Below are positions 52,794 to 63,796 of a stretch of DNA of 64,000 bases, one piece after another. Source of the stretch: Streptomyces sp. NRRL F-5122 (GTDB lineage Bacteria; Actinomycetota; Actinomycetes; Streptomycetales; Streptomycetaceae); NCBI RefSeq assembly GCF_001507435.1, contig NZ_LMWH01000248.1, forward strand, positions 8,680 through 72,679, given 5' to 3'. The notes under the pieces are model-generated. The model saw only the letters and a list, made by a program, of their open reading frames with translations. It did no database searches and was not told the origin of the DNA. The position numbers and the translations under genes are program-made. Each line of letters begins with the position of its first letter. Within the stretch, counting starts at the first letter, position 1.

Positions 52794-53774
52794 TCAGGCG
52801 GGCAGTGCGGCGAGCCAGTCGGTCAGGAGCCGGTTGACCTCCGCGGCGCGTTCCTGCTGGATCCAGTGACCGCAGTCGTCGAGGAGATGGGAGTCGACAA
52901 GGCTGGGCAGCGTGACCGGGTAGGCCTTGATCGCGTCTGCCAGCCATGTCGTGGAGGCGTCCAGGCCGCCGCCGATGAACAGGGACGGCTGGGTGATGGG
53001 GGCGCCGTCGAAATCGGCGAGGTCCTCCCAGTCGCGGTCCATGTTGCGGTAGCGGGCGAGCGCCCCGGTCATGCCGGTGCGTTCGAACTCCCCGGCGTAG
53101 ACGTCGAGCTCCTCGTCGCTGAGCCAGGCGGGCTGCCTGCCGACGGGGAACCGGTCGCGCAGCGTACCGCCCTTCCCGACGAAGTGCGGGTCGGGGGCAC
53201 CGGTCGCGGGCATGGTGTCGGCGGAAAGGGCCGCGTAGAAGCCCGCGAGCCAGCCGCGTACATCGGGCTCCATCTCGGCCTCGGCGCGGCCCGGCTCCTG
53301 GAAGTACGAGACGTAGAACTCCTCGTCGCCCCCCATCCGGGCGAACAGCTCGCTGGGGCGAGGTCCACCGCGCGGGGTGTAGGGGACGCTCAGCAGTCCC
53401 ACTGCGCGGAAGACCTCGGGCCGCAGGAGCGCCGAGTTCGCGGCGATGGTGGCGCCCCAGTCGTGGCCGATGACCACGGCGGACTCCTCGCCCAGGGCGT
53501 GCACTACGGCGACGTTGTCCTCCACCAGGTCGAGCATCCGGTACGCGTCGGTCGCGGCAGGCTTGGAGGAGCGGCCGTAGCCGCGTACATCGATGGCGAC
53601 CGCGCGGTATCCCGCGGCGGCGAGCACCGGCAGCTGGTGTCTCCAGGAGTACCAGGACTCCGGGAAACCGTGGACGAGCAGGACCAGCGGCCCGGTGCCC
53701 TGCTCCACAAGGTGGATCCGGCCTCCCGGCGATTGGATCAGCCGGTGTGCGGTCTCCGCGACGTGCCGCGACAT
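52794..53774 (-). CDS. Alpha/beta hydrolase, epoxide-hydrolase-like (second copy)
   Basis: 326 residues; AAGGAG before ATG 53774. It has LLVHGFPESWYSWRHQLPV, the Asp nucleophile elbow VIGHDWGATIA, and the C-terminal His in LDDCGHWIQQERAAEVN. It shares these landmarks with the protein at 16320-17297 but differs in the cap domain, so the two are paralogues rather than a recent duplication. It stands alone on its strand, without a visible pathway. Confidence 0.87.
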   Translation of the reverse strand: MSRHVAETAHRLIQSPGGRIHLVEQGTGPLVLLVHGFPESWYSWRHQLPVLAAAGYRAVAIDVRGYGRSSKPAATDAYRMLDLVEDNVAVVHALGEESAVVIGHDWGATIAANSALLRPEVFRAVGLLSVPYTPRGGPRPSELFARMGGDEEFYVSYFQEPGRAEAEMEPDVRGWLAGFYAALSADTMPATGAPDPHFVGKGGTLRDRFPVGRQPAWLSDEELDVYAGEFERTGMTGALARYRNMDRDWEDLADFDGAPITQPSLFIGGGLDASTTWLADAIKAYPVTLPSLVDSHLLDDCGHWIQQERAAEVNRLLTDWLAALPA

Positions 53775-54191
53775 GTGACTCCTTCAGGTCTGCTGGGTGC
53801 CCGGGCGGCCCGACGTGCGGCCGATCCGGGGGCTCGACACCGATCATGCGGAGGTCCCCGCGCCGACGACGAGTGCGTTTGCCGATTCGGCAAGCAAGTC
53901 CCCTGGGTGGTGGACCCGCAGGGCGGGTTGTCCGCTTCGGGGCGCGGTGGCCGTGAAGCTGCTGCCGTTCCGCGCCACATCGATTTCGGTCGCAACCGGT
54001 TGCCGGTCGGGCCGCGACTCCTGTTGGTCATCGTCTGGTCATCGGGAGATCGGCATCCCGTCATGACTTGGCTGGGCCTTTCAGTCCTGGACAGACACCT
54101 GATCTTCGTTCGTCATCCTGTGGCTGCCCAGCTTGCAGCGCTTCTGACTAGCGTCGTTCCTGTTTGAACTATCAACCCGGGAAGGGCCCCT
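53775..54191. other. Divergent intergenic region
   Basis: 417 bp between the hydrolase (minus) and phosphoesterase (plus) genes. I see no gene or clear operator; it must contain two promoters. Confidence 0.4.
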
Positions 54192-56144
54192 ATGTCCATT
54201 CACGGTGACACTCCGTCCCAGGAGTCGACCGGACACAGCCGCCGAGGTTTTCTGCGCAACGCGGCATTGGCCGGTGCGGGAGCGGCAACGGTGGGAACCG
54301 GCGCGTCCGTTCTCGGCGGAACCCCCGCGTTCGCCGCCGAGGCCGCCAAGAGCGGCAAGACCGGGACGTGGAGACCGGATCCGACCGCCCTCCAGTTCAC
54401 CCTTGCAGTCATGCCTGACACCCAGTTCCTGTACTGGGGGAGCCAGGACAGCGTCAACCGGACGCCGCAGGAGGAGTCGTTCCGCTACATCATCGACAAC
54501 AGCGGGAACCCCGACAACAACATCGTGTTCATGGCGCACCTCGGTGACATGACCCAGGACGCCGACCCGTTGTCGTTCAAGCAGGTCGACAAGGCCTTCG
54601 CCCTTCTGGACGCGCACGGTGCCGCGTACAGCGTGCTGGCCGGCAACCACGACGTCAGCGGCGACGACAGCCGTGGTGACACGCCGTACCTGCAGACCAT
54701 GGGTCCGCAGCGTTTCAAGCGTTCCAAGACGTTCGCCGGGTCCGACCCGACCGGCTACAACACCGCGCACATCTTCCAGGCGGCCGGGCACTCGTGGCTG
54801 GTGCTGGCCATGGACTGGCGGACCACCGACCAGGGCTTCGCGTGGGCGAACGACGTCATCAAGGCCCACCCGAAGATGCCGGTGATCCTCACGACGCACG
54901 ACCTCGTCTACTCGAACTACGATGACAACGTTTTCCCGTACGAGTCCGGCGACCCGGAGAACAACGCCGTGCTCTCCGGCTACGGTGAGACGGTCTGGGA
55001 CAAGCTGATCAACGACAATGACCAGATCTTCCTGACCCTCAACGGTCACTACTGGCCGCCTGCGCGCACGGCCAAGAAGAACGCCGCCGGCAACGACGTG
55101 TACATGCACATCACGAACTACCAGAACCGGTACTTCGGCGGTGGCGGCATGATCCGGCTGTACCACTTCGACCTCGCCCGGAACACGATCGACGTCGAGA
55201 CGATCAATCCGTGGATCCTGGCGCAGGACCCCGAGTCCCGCACCGAGCTGGCGGCCGAGCACGCCCGGATCACCGGCCCGGTCGACAACTTCTCGATGCC
55301 GATCGACTTCGAGAAGCGGTTCTCGAGCTTCATCCCGGTGCCGGTCCGTCCCGCTCGTCCGGCCGCCCGGGAGTTGGTCAAGGGCACGATGGCGTACTGG
55401 CGTTTCGACGGGCAGGGCGCTCCCGGCACCGCGCTCACCGCGGGCCAGACCATCCACGACCTGTCCGGCAAGGGCAACGACCTGACGGTGGTGACCCTGC
55501 CGGGCACGGCCGCCGACGCGCTGACCTGGTCCGCCGACCACCACCCCGACCAGCCGGCCCACGCCAGCCTGAAGTTCGTCGGTGGACGCAACCCGCTCCA
55601 CGGCACGTACCTGACCACCGGGGCGAAGGCTCCGCTGAACGCCGAGACGTTCAAGTCCGGGTACACCATCGAGACGTTCGTGATGATGCCGCTGGACTGG
55701 GACGCCGGCAACAACGGCTGGGCGGCGATACTCAGCCGCCGGGGTTCGGCCGGCGACGCCGGCAAGCACGGCAAGAACACCGACCCGAACGAGCCCCTGG
55801 TCCAGTTCGCCATCTCGAACAACGGCCGTGAGCCGCAGTTCAACCACTACCCGCTGAACGACACCTACCCGACGACCAACTGGGGTCACGGCCTGGTCGA
55901 GCTCAAGTGGTGGCACCTCGCCGTCGTCAACGACGGGCGGTACACGAAGCTGTACGTCGAGGGCGCCCCGGTCGTCGACAACCCGAACCGCGAGTCGATC
56001 GGCCTCACCTCGCTCGGACTGCCCTGGCTGGTGGGCGGCCACGAGAGCGCGGGCGCCGTCGACATCGTCTTCCACGGCAATGTCGGTGACATCCGCATCG
56101 TCAACCGCGCCCTCTCCACGAAGGAGTTCCTGACCCACAAGTAA
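54192..56144 (+). CDS. Tat-exported metallophosphoesterase with C-terminal LamG domain
   Basis: 650 residues from ATG 54192 (GGGAAGGG upstream). SRRGFLRNAALAGAGA is a twin-arginine signal. The calcineurin-like metal blocks are MPDTQFLYW, HLGDMTQDAD, LAGNHDVSGDD, LTTHDLV and TLNGHYW. From about residue 395 a concanavalin-like LamG domain follows (AYWRFDGQGAPG ... VFHGNVGDIRIVNRALST). The enzyme probably releases phosphate from an extracellular ester, with LamG for binding. A PHO-box could not be identified with confidence. Confidence 0.85.
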   Translation: MSIHGDTPSQESTGHSRRGFLRNAALAGAGAATVGTGASVLGGTPAFAAEAAKSGKTGTWRPDPTALQFTLAVMPDTQFLYWGSQDSVNRTPQEESFRYIIDNSGNPDNNIVFMAHLGDMTQDADPLSFKQVDKAFALLDAHGAAYSVLAGNHDVSGDDSRGDTPYLQTMGPQRFKRSKTFAGSDPTGYNTAHIFQAAGHSWLVLAMDWRTTDQGFAWANDVIKAHPKMPVILTTHDLVYSNYDDNVFPYESGDPENNAVLSGYGETVWDKLINDNDQIFLTLNGHYWPPARTAKKNAAGNDVYMHITNYQNRYFGGGGMIRLYHFDLARNTIDVETINPWILAQDPESRTELAAEHARITGPVDNFSMPIDFEKRFSSFIPVPVRPARPAARELVKGTMAYWRFDGQGAPGTALTAGQTIHDLSGKGNDLTVVTLPGTAADALTWSADHHPDQPAHASLKFVGGRNPLHGTYLTTGAKAPLNAETFKSGYTIETFVMMPLDWDAGNNGWAAILSRRGSAGDAGKHGKNTDPNEPLVQFAISNNGREPQFNHYPLNDTYPTTNWGHGLVELKWWHLAVVNDGRYTKLYVEGAPVVDNPNRESIGLTSLGLPWLVGGHESAGAVDIVFHGNVGDIRIVNRALSTKEFLTHK

Positions 56145-56152
56145 GGCAGTCT

Positions 56153-56185
56153 CTCCCGTCCCCGACGCACCGCCGGGGACGGGAG
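56153..56185 (+). terminator. Terminator after the phosphoesterase gene
   Basis: CTCCCGTCCCCG / CGGGGACGGGAG, 12 bp perfect with a 9-nt loop, 8 nt after the stop codon. Confidence 0.75.
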
Positions 56186-56231
56186 ACGCTCGCCAGGAGA
56201 GTCACGGTCCCAGTGCGGGCCCGACGACGGG

Positions 56232-56263
56232 GCCGTTGCCTTGCCCGGCTCGGGGGCAACGGC
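56232..56263 (-). terminator. Terminator after lpd
   Basis: GCCGTTGCC / GGCAACGGC, 9 bp perfect, about 50 nt beyond the lpd stop codon on the minus strand. Confidence 0.55.
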
Positions 56264-56315
56264 TCCGTGCCGTCGGTGAGCGCGAACGGCGGTGCGTTCG
56301 CCCGTCGTCCCCCGG

Positions 56316-57728
<1,413 letters not shown>

Positions 57729-58199
57729 AAGGGTTCCTTCCCGTATCGGCCCTTGTGGGTGCCTAGCGGATTCTTTCGCACCGCCGCAGCCTCCGCCGCC
57801 TCGGCACCCGGCGCACCGGCGTGGCGGGGGCGGGGCGCATATCCGGTGACGGCCCGTCCCGCGACGGAAGGGCGCGCGCAACGGCGTATGAGGAATGGTC
57901 CTGGGCGACCTGGCAAGGGGGCCCCTTTGGTGTCGGCAAGGCCTGTTCGTCGGTATGCGCCCGATACGGGGTCGCCGATTGACGGAACATCAGTTTCCGG
58001 TCAATTTCCAATCGACGCCGACAGGTTTGAGTGCTGCTCACAGCCGCAGCCATGACCTTTTCTGCGGTCTGGTCCAATGCCGCTCACTGATGGCATGAAC
58101 GGGACATCTACGCGGGAAGAATCTTTGACATGGACACTTCCCTTGGGTGGTTGCCTGTTGTACCAAATGAGGGCCAGCTTTCCCGCTCAGGGAGGTCAT
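57729..58199. other. Divergent intergenic region between lpd and the lipase gene
   Basis: 471 bp holding both promoters. No gene or strong hairpin is evident. Confidence 0.4.
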
Positions 58200-58994
58200 G
58201 TGAGACGCATCAAGTCGCTTTCGGCCCTTGCCACGCTGAGCCTCGCGCTGATGTTCAGCCTGGTGATGACCGGTCCGGCAGAAGCTGCCGGACCCGCGTA
58301 CGTTGCGCTGGGGGACTCGTACTCAGCAGGCAACGGCGCCGGAAACTACGACAGTTCGAGCGGTAACTGCCACCGCAGCTTCAGCGCCTACCCCTATCTG
58401 TGGAAGAACGCCCACGCCCCCTCCTCGTTCGCCGACACCTCCTGCTCCGGTGCGGTCACCACCGATGTGACGAACGGCCAGCTCGGCCCCCTGAACTCCT
58501 CCACCGGACTCGTCTCCATCACCATCGGCGGCAATGACACGGGCTTCTCCGATGTCATGACCACCTGCGTGGCCGGTTCGGACACCGACTGCGTCAACCG
58601 GGTCAGCCAGGCCGAGAGCTACGCCCAGAACACGCTCCCCGCCCGTCTGGACGCCACCTACAACGCGATCCGCGCCAAGGCACCCAACGCCAAGGTGGTC
58701 GTCCTCGGCTACCCGCGCATGTACACCCTGAACGTCTTCTGCGTCGGCCTCAGTGACACCAAGCACCGCAAGATCGACGAGGCCGCGGACGTCCTCGACA
58801 ACGTCATCGCCGCCAGGGCGGCCGCCCACGGCTTCGTCTTCGGCGACGTGCGCGGGGCATTCACCGGCCACGAACTCTGCTCCGGGAACGGCTGGCTGCA
58901 CTCCCTGGTCGTCTCGCCGAGCTGGGAGTCCTACCACCCCACCGCCACCGGTCACTCGAGCGGCTACTACCCGGTCTTCAACGCCAACAGCTGA
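58200..58994 (+). CDS. Secreted SGNH/GDSL lipase-esterase
   Basis: 264 residues from GTG 58200 with GGGAGG 5 nt upstream. The signal peptide LSALATLSLALMFSLVMTG ends near AEA-AG. Block I is VALGDSYSAGNG (nucleophile Ser), block III GGNDTGFS, and the His lies in SWESYHPTATGH. Six Cys probably form three disulfides, as in Streptomyces extracellular SGNH lipases. It hydrolyses ester lipids outside the cell. Confidence 0.92.
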   Translation: MRRIKSLSALATLSLALMFSLVMTGPAEAAGPAYVALGDSYSAGNGAGNYDSSSGNCHRSFSAYPYLWKNAHAPSSFADTSCSGAVTTDVTNGQLGPLNSSTGLVSITIGGNDTGFSDVMTTCVAGSDTDCVNRVSQAESYAQNTLPARLDATYNAIRAKAPNAKVVVLGYPRMYTLNVFCVGLSDTKHRKIDEAADVLDNVIAARAAAHGFVFGDVRGAFTGHELCSGNGWLHSLVVSPSWESYHPTATGHSSGYYPVFNANS

Positions 58995-59011
58995 TCCGTC
59001 TCACATGACAT

Positions 59012-59043
59012 GCCTCTGTCCGCCAGGTGAGGCGGACAGAGGC
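59012..59043 (+). terminator. Terminator after the lipase gene
   Basis: GCCTCTGTCCGCC / GGCGGACAGAGGC, 13 bp perfect with a 6-nt loop, 17 nt after the stop codon. Confidence 0.85.
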
Positions 59044-59680
59044 TGTGGCGCGGATCCACGAGACGCCGCCCCGACACGATTGATGCGGCGTGACTTCGCC
59101 ACTCGGCTCGACCTCGGCCCCGGACCCACGTGCCGCGTGCACACTGTGCGGCCTTGACGGTTCCCTCCCGAAAATCGTGCCGCGGCAGTCGAGGGCCGAG
59201 CGTCTCTTTCGCGGTGTGGACGTGGAGTTCGAACTCGCGGTCACCTCGGGTGGTCCAATTCGGGCTTGCGGATGGTCCGGTTGAGGACGTCGCGCCCGCC
59301 GCTTCAGTACATCCCGGTCGTCGTCGATGTGGCGGCCCTCCGCGCATGGAGTCGAAGGGGGAGCCGGCCTTGGCGGCACGGGCGCTCAGCCGCAGGATCT
59401 CCGTGATTCCCAGCCGGGCATGAGGTGTACCGCCGGCCCGGATGCCGGACGGTGCCCGGTGGCGCATCGGGAACGCCCGCTCGCCTGAATTCCAGGTGCG
59501 TCGAAGGTAATTCGGTCTCGCGACGTTCACATCCCGGACACCGGCGACGACCTGCGCGGATGCCGGCCGGTGGGATCCTTTGCCGTGGGCCGCGAACGGG
59601 CTCTCGAGCGCGCACAGGTGCGCATGATCCCGCCGTTCCGGCACCCCGTCCGAATTGGCTCGAGCAACGGCGAGGAACCG
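59044..59680. other. Intergenic region without recognisable genes
   Basis: 637 bp before the desaturase gene. Open frames exist on both strands but show no family motif or ribosome site that I can support. Confidence 0.45.
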
Positions 59681-60682
59681 ATGACCCCGAGCGACGCTGA
59701 CCGCGCTGAACAGGCCGTCGCCGAACGCGATGCCGAGACCGCGGCCGAGGTCAAACCGCTGCTCGACGCCCCGCAGACGGCCGCGGCGGGGGTGGCGATG
59801 TGGATCTTCGTCGTCGGCCCGCCGATCTGCCTGATCGCCGTGGTGCCGTTCGTGTGGGGCTGGGGCCTGTCCGCGCTGGACATCGGAATGGCGGTGGTTG
59901 CCTACCTCGTCTCCGGCTTCGGCCTCACGGTCGGTTATCACCGTCTCTTCACGCATCGTTCGTTCAAGGCACGGCGAGGACTGCGGATCGCCCTGGCCGT
60001 CGCCGGTTCGCTGGGCGTCGAAGGTTCGCCGGTCCAGTGGGTGGCCAACCACCGCCGCCATCACGCCTTCGCCGACCGGGAGGGCGACCCGCACTCGCCC
60101 TGGCGCTACGGAACCGACACCCGTGCGCTGCTCAAGGGGCTTGTCCACGCGCACATCGGGTGGATGCTGAGGCGTGAACTGAGCAACCGCGCCAGGTTCG
60201 CGCCCGACATCGCCGCCGATCCCGACCTGCGGCTCGTCGGTCGGCTCTTCGGGCCGCTGACCGCCTTCTCGCTTCTGTTCCCGGCGCTGGTCGGCGGGCT
60301 TGTCACCGGCACCTGGACCGGCGCGCTGACCGGATTCTTCTGGGCCGGCGTGATCCGGATGGCGCTGCTGCACCATGTCACGTGGTCGGTGAACTCCGTC
60401 TGCCACGTTGCGGGCAAGCGCCCGTTCCTCAGCCGGGACAAGGCCACCAACTTCTGGCCGCTCGCACTGCTGTCCTTCGGCGAGAGCTGGCACAACTCAC
60501 ATCACGCCGACCCCACGGGCGCGCGCCACGGCGTCCTGCCGGGCCAGCTCGACCCGTCGGCACGCCTCATCTGGGTGTTCGAGAAACTGCGCTGGGTCCA
60601 CGACGTGCGCTGGCCGAGCGCGGACCGTATCGGCGCGCGACTGCTCCCCGAAGCGGCCGGCCCGCGCCGGCCCGCGGTCTGA
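59681..60682 (+). CDS. Membrane fatty-acid (acyl-CoA/acyl-lipid) desaturase
   Basis: 333 residues from ATG 59681 with GAGGAA upstream. The three His boxes of delta-9-type desaturases are present: HRLFTH, HRRHH and HNSHH. Hydrophobic pairs of segments lie around residues 40-80 and 185-225. It introduces a double bond using O2 and ferredoxin or cytochrome electrons and adjusts membrane fluidity. No ferredoxin or reductase gene is adjacent. Confidence 0.9.
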   Translation: MTPSDADRAEQAVAERDAETAAEVKPLLDAPQTAAAGVAMWIFVVGPPICLIAVVPFVWGWGLSALDIGMAVVAYLVSGFGLTVGYHRLFTHRSFKARRGLRIALAVAGSLGVEGSPVQWVANHRRHHAFADREGDPHSPWRYGTDTRALLKGLVHAHIGWMLRRELSNRARFAPDIAADPDLRLVGRLFGPLTAFSLLFPALVGGLVTGTWTGALTGFFWAGVIRMALLHHVTWSVNSVCHVAGKRPFLSRDKATNFWPLALLSFGESWHNSHHADPTGARHGVLPGQLDPSARLIWVFEKLRWVHDVRWPSADRIGARLLPEAAGPRRPAV

Positions 60683-60869
60683 CATCCCTGCGGGTGGCAA
60701 GGGCGGCACTCGACGACTCGTAGGGGCTTCCGCTCTCGGGGCGCGGGGGTTCGTCTGGACCGACCCCATCGGCGTGCTGACGGGGGGGTGCCTCTATGTT
60801 CTTCGTCAAGCGTGTGGGCAGGTTCGGCCCGAGGTTCGATCTTCTTCGTGGGCGTGAGACTGTCTGGTC

Positions 60870-61286
60870 GTGCCAGAGATGATGAGTGGGTTGGAGGCGG
60901 CCTTGGCTGAGGCGTCGTCTCCTTCCTGGACGCAACGTGTCCGTGCTGGGCATGACCTTGCTTCCTTCGCTGATGTTCCTGAGGCTGCGGAAGTGCTGGT
61001 GGGACTGCTGCTGGACGTCGAGGACACGGCAGTGACTCGACAGACGGCAGAGGCCCTGGCCCGGGTGGGGACGGTGGCCGCCGTGAGGCTCATCGCTCTC
61101 GCGGTTGCCGAGGCTGACGGCAACCAGGCTGACTGGCTGCAGACCGGGGTGCATGACGCGCTCGTGGGGCCGGACGGTGTGCCCGGCGTCGCAGCGGCCT
61201 GCGGGAAGCTCACCCGGGACCAGGAAGAAGCTGTCCGGCGGGGTGCCGCGGAGCTCTTGGCGTGGACTGACGACACAAGGTGTTGA
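60870..61286 (+). CDS. HEAT-repeat-like small protein
   Basis: Up to 138 residues from GTG 60870; ATG 60879 or 60882 are equally likely and none has a good ribosome site. Three helical repeats are visible (RVRAGHDLASFADVPEAAEV, TAVTRQTAEALARVG, EAVRRGAAELLAWT). HEAT-like proteins serve as scaffolds; the partner is unknown. It stands just beyond the right end of the IS110 copy. Confidence 0.7.
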   Translation: MPEMMSGLEAALAEASSPSWTQRVRAGHDLASFADVPEAAEVLVGLLLDVEDTAVTRQTAEALARVGTVAAVRLIALAVAEADGNQADWLQTGVHDALVGPDGVPGVAAACGKLTRDQEEAVRRGAAELLAWTDDTRC

Positions 61287-61313
61287 CCTGAACCGACCGG
61301 CCTGTGGGCTGGT

Positions 61314-62527
61314 TCATGCAGCCGTCGCTTGGGGGATGCGGGGTTCGTAGAAGGTGCCGTCGCGGAGCATGGCGAATAGGACGCTGATGCGCTGGCGGGC
61401 GAGACGCAGGAGTGCCTGGGTGTGGGTTTTGCCGCGGGCGCGGTGCCGGTCGTAGTAGGTCCGGGAGGCGGGATCGGCGTTCATGCAGGCGAAGGCGGAC
61501 AGAAACATGGCGCGTTTGAGCTGCCGGTTTCCTCCTCGGGGTGCGTGTTCGCCGTGGATGGAGGTGCCTGAGGACTTGGTGGTGGGGGCGAGACCCGCGT
61601 AGGAGCGAGATGGGCGGCACTGGGGAAGTTGGTGCCGTCGCCGACGGTGACGAGCAGCACGGCTGCGGTCCTGACGCCGACGCCCGGCATCGAGGTCAGG
61701 ACCTGGGAAAGAGGGTGAGCCTCCAGCAGGGCGTTGATCTGGGCTTCCAGGGCCCGGCGCTGTTCATGGACCGCCGCGAGGGAGCGGGCCAGGGAGGGGA
61801 TGACGGTGTTGAGGGTGCCGGTCCCGGGCACGACGACGGTTTGCTCGTCCAGGGCGTCGAAGACGTCGTCGATCAGCCGGGTGGCCATGCGTGGGGCTTT
61901 GGGCCGGATGAGCTCGACGAGTCTGCGGCGGCCGGCTTTCCGCAGAGCTGCGGGGGAGCCGTGGCGCTCCAGCAGCCAGGTGACGGCCTGGTGGTCCAGG
62001 CGTGGCCCGAGTACGCGTTCCAGGCTGGGGTGGAACTGGGTGAGCAGGCCGCGTATCCGGTTGGAGGTGCGGGTGGCCTCGGCTGCGAGGTCCTGGTCGA
62101 AGCCGGTGAGGACGGTCAGCTCGGCGGTGATCTCGTCGGTCAGTTCCAGGGAGCGCAGGGTGTGCGGCATCGTCCGTGCTGCGTCCGCGATCACGGCGGC
62201 GTCCTTGGCGTCGGTCTTGGCCTCGCCCGGGTAGAGGTCGGCGATCCGCCGCATGGCAAGGCCCGGCAGGTAGGCGACCTGGCATCCCGCGTCGCGGGCT
62301 ACGGTCAGCGGCAGAGCGCCGATGGACGCGGGCTGGTCCACGACCACCAGCACAGTCCCGAACTTCGCGGCCAGTTTTTCGAAGACGACCCGCAGTTTGG
62401 GTTCGCTGTTCGGCAGGGGCTTGTCGAAGACCTTCTTGCCGGCCGGGGTCAGCCCGTGCCCGTAGTGCGTGCTCTTGCCGACGTCCAGCCCGAGGAAGAC
62501 GCCCACGCAGTCAGTGTCGATCACCAT
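61314..62527 (-). pseudogene. IS110-family transposase, frameshifted
   Basis: ATG 62527 opens VFLGLDVGKSTHYGHGL, the first Asp of the DEDD nuclease, and GEAKTDAKDAAVIADAAR supplies the later acidic residues. SMPGVGVRTAAVLL is the Tnp_IS116 part with the conserved C-terminal fold. At TNFPSAAHLA the frame changes; SYAGLAPTTKSSGT and GNRQLKRAMFLSAFACMNAD continue in the next frame to a stop at 61314. One missing base near 61606 explains it. Either the copy is dead or a base was lost in sequencing. IS110 elements lack terminal inverted repeats, so ends cannot be fixed. Confidence 0.85.
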
Positions 62528-62841
62528 GCCCCCACTCGCTCGATCAGCGCTGGCCTGGGCATCGGGGCCGTTCTCGCGCATCCACGTTATGCAGACCTGC
62601 CGCCCGCAAATGACCGGGCATTGCGCCCGGTCGGACGGTGGCCGGACCTCTCATCAGCGTCTCCGACGGCACCCCTCGGGCCCGGCGACACCACCCCCCA
62701 GGTCATCCCTTCGACAGGGGGCAAAAGTCATACCGGGCCCGGAGGCCAGCGGCCCTCTTGCAGGACCGCGAAAAACATAACGGGGGAGGGTCCCTTCCTT
62801 GTTGGGTGGTGTGAAGCCGGCCCTACGCGCCTGCACGGTAC
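62528..62841 (-). other. Upstream non-coding end of the IS110 element (possible bridge-RNA region)
   Basis: 314 bp between the transposase start and the next gene. It contains a perfect hairpin GACCGGGC-ATTGC-GCCCGGTC (62612-62632) and several GC-rich inverted stretches. IS110-type elements encode a target- and donor-binding bridge RNA in the end upstream of the transposase, so this is where one would lie. The guide loops are not identified. Confidence 0.4.
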
Positions 62842-63450
62842 TCAGGCTGGGCAGTCACCGCTGAACACGGAGATCAGGATTCTCTTCGGTGGGCCATTGC
62901 CCACCCGGACGTCGAGCGGGAGGCAGAAGCGGCCGTCGCCGTGGACGAAGAAGCCGCCGACATACACCGTGTCCGCGTCCGGGCATGCGTGGAACGTCAC
63001 CCCTGCGGACGGCGTGTAGCCCTCTTCCTGGCCGTAGCCCAACCCGGCGCGCTGCCGCGCCTCGGGCGCCACGGAGACCGTCACCACCGAGCCTCGCTCG
63101 AGCTCAGCGCCGATCTTGTAGTGCCAGCCGTCCGCCGTACGTCCTCCGAAGTCCGTCGGGCGGCCATCCTTCCATCCCTTGAGGCCGGGCCACCGCAGTG
63201 GCCCCACGGCGACATCGGCCCTGTCGCGTGGCGGTCGCGAAGGGAGTCGGTCATAGGCCTCTCCCTCACCGCACCGGACGAGACGGGAGGGGGCGGCGGT
63301 GCTCGCGGGCCGACGCGAATGAGCAGGCACCCGAGCATCGGGCCCCTGTCTGCCGGGCGGGCCGGACTCCGGTGCCCCGCCGGAGATGCAGCCTCCCGAC
63401 AACGCAACTGCCAGCGCCACCACTGCCGATACGCGCGCTGTCCTGACCAT
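62842..63450 (-). CDS. Lipoprotein of unknown function
   Basis: 202 residues from ATG 63450 (GGGGGAAAGG upstream). Signal ARVSAVVALAVALSGGCISG with lipobox Cys. A disordered Pro/Ser/Ala stretch then leads to a small domain with four Cys (LVRCGEGE, FHACPD, RFCLPLD, SGDCPA) and GWHYKIGAELERGSVVTVSV. No family is recognised. It is placed beside the IS110 end, possibly untouched by the insertion. Confidence 0.7.
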   Translation of the reverse strand: MVRTARVSAVVALAVALSGGCISGGAPESGPPGRQGPDARVPAHSRRPASTAAPSRLVRCGEGEAYDRLPSRPPRDRADVAVGPLRWPGLKGWKDGRPTDFGGRTADGWHYKIGAELERGSVVTVSVAPEARQRAGLGYGQEEGYTPSAGVTFHACPDADTVYVGGFFVHGDGRFCLPLDVRVGNGPPKRILISVFSGDCPA

Positions 63451-63796
63451 GACGACCTTTCCCCCAAGGACATGTCGAGCACCGGCAGTCCGCCGTCTAA
63501 GGAGGTTCGTCCCGGCTCTACCGTGCCGGCGACTGACCGGTCCGGTGATGCCCCGGGGCGGGTGGCGGAGGTGCTCAAGGCCAAGTACAGGCACGCCTGT
63601 GCCACTGTCAAGCCCGGTGAAGACGGTTCGGACTGCGCGGGCGGTGTGTCCGTAGGGCACACCGGCGATGCCGATCAGGGATCGGCTCGATGCGCGGTCC
63701 GCCGCCGAGCAGTCGATCCCGGGTCCGGACGCCGTGGTCGGCTGACGTCGACCAGCCACTGTCTTCAAGGCGGCGGCAGTGGAAGTCGCGAAGTCC
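63451..63796. other. Intergenic region
   Basis: 346 bp between the lipoprotein start and the accE stop. No gene or terminator is supported. Confidence 0.4.

Noticed and set aside
61314..62527. Programmed frameshifting as explanation for the IS110 transposase
   Set aside because: No slippery heptamer of the A6G type lies at the switch, and IS110 enzymes are normally made from a single frame.
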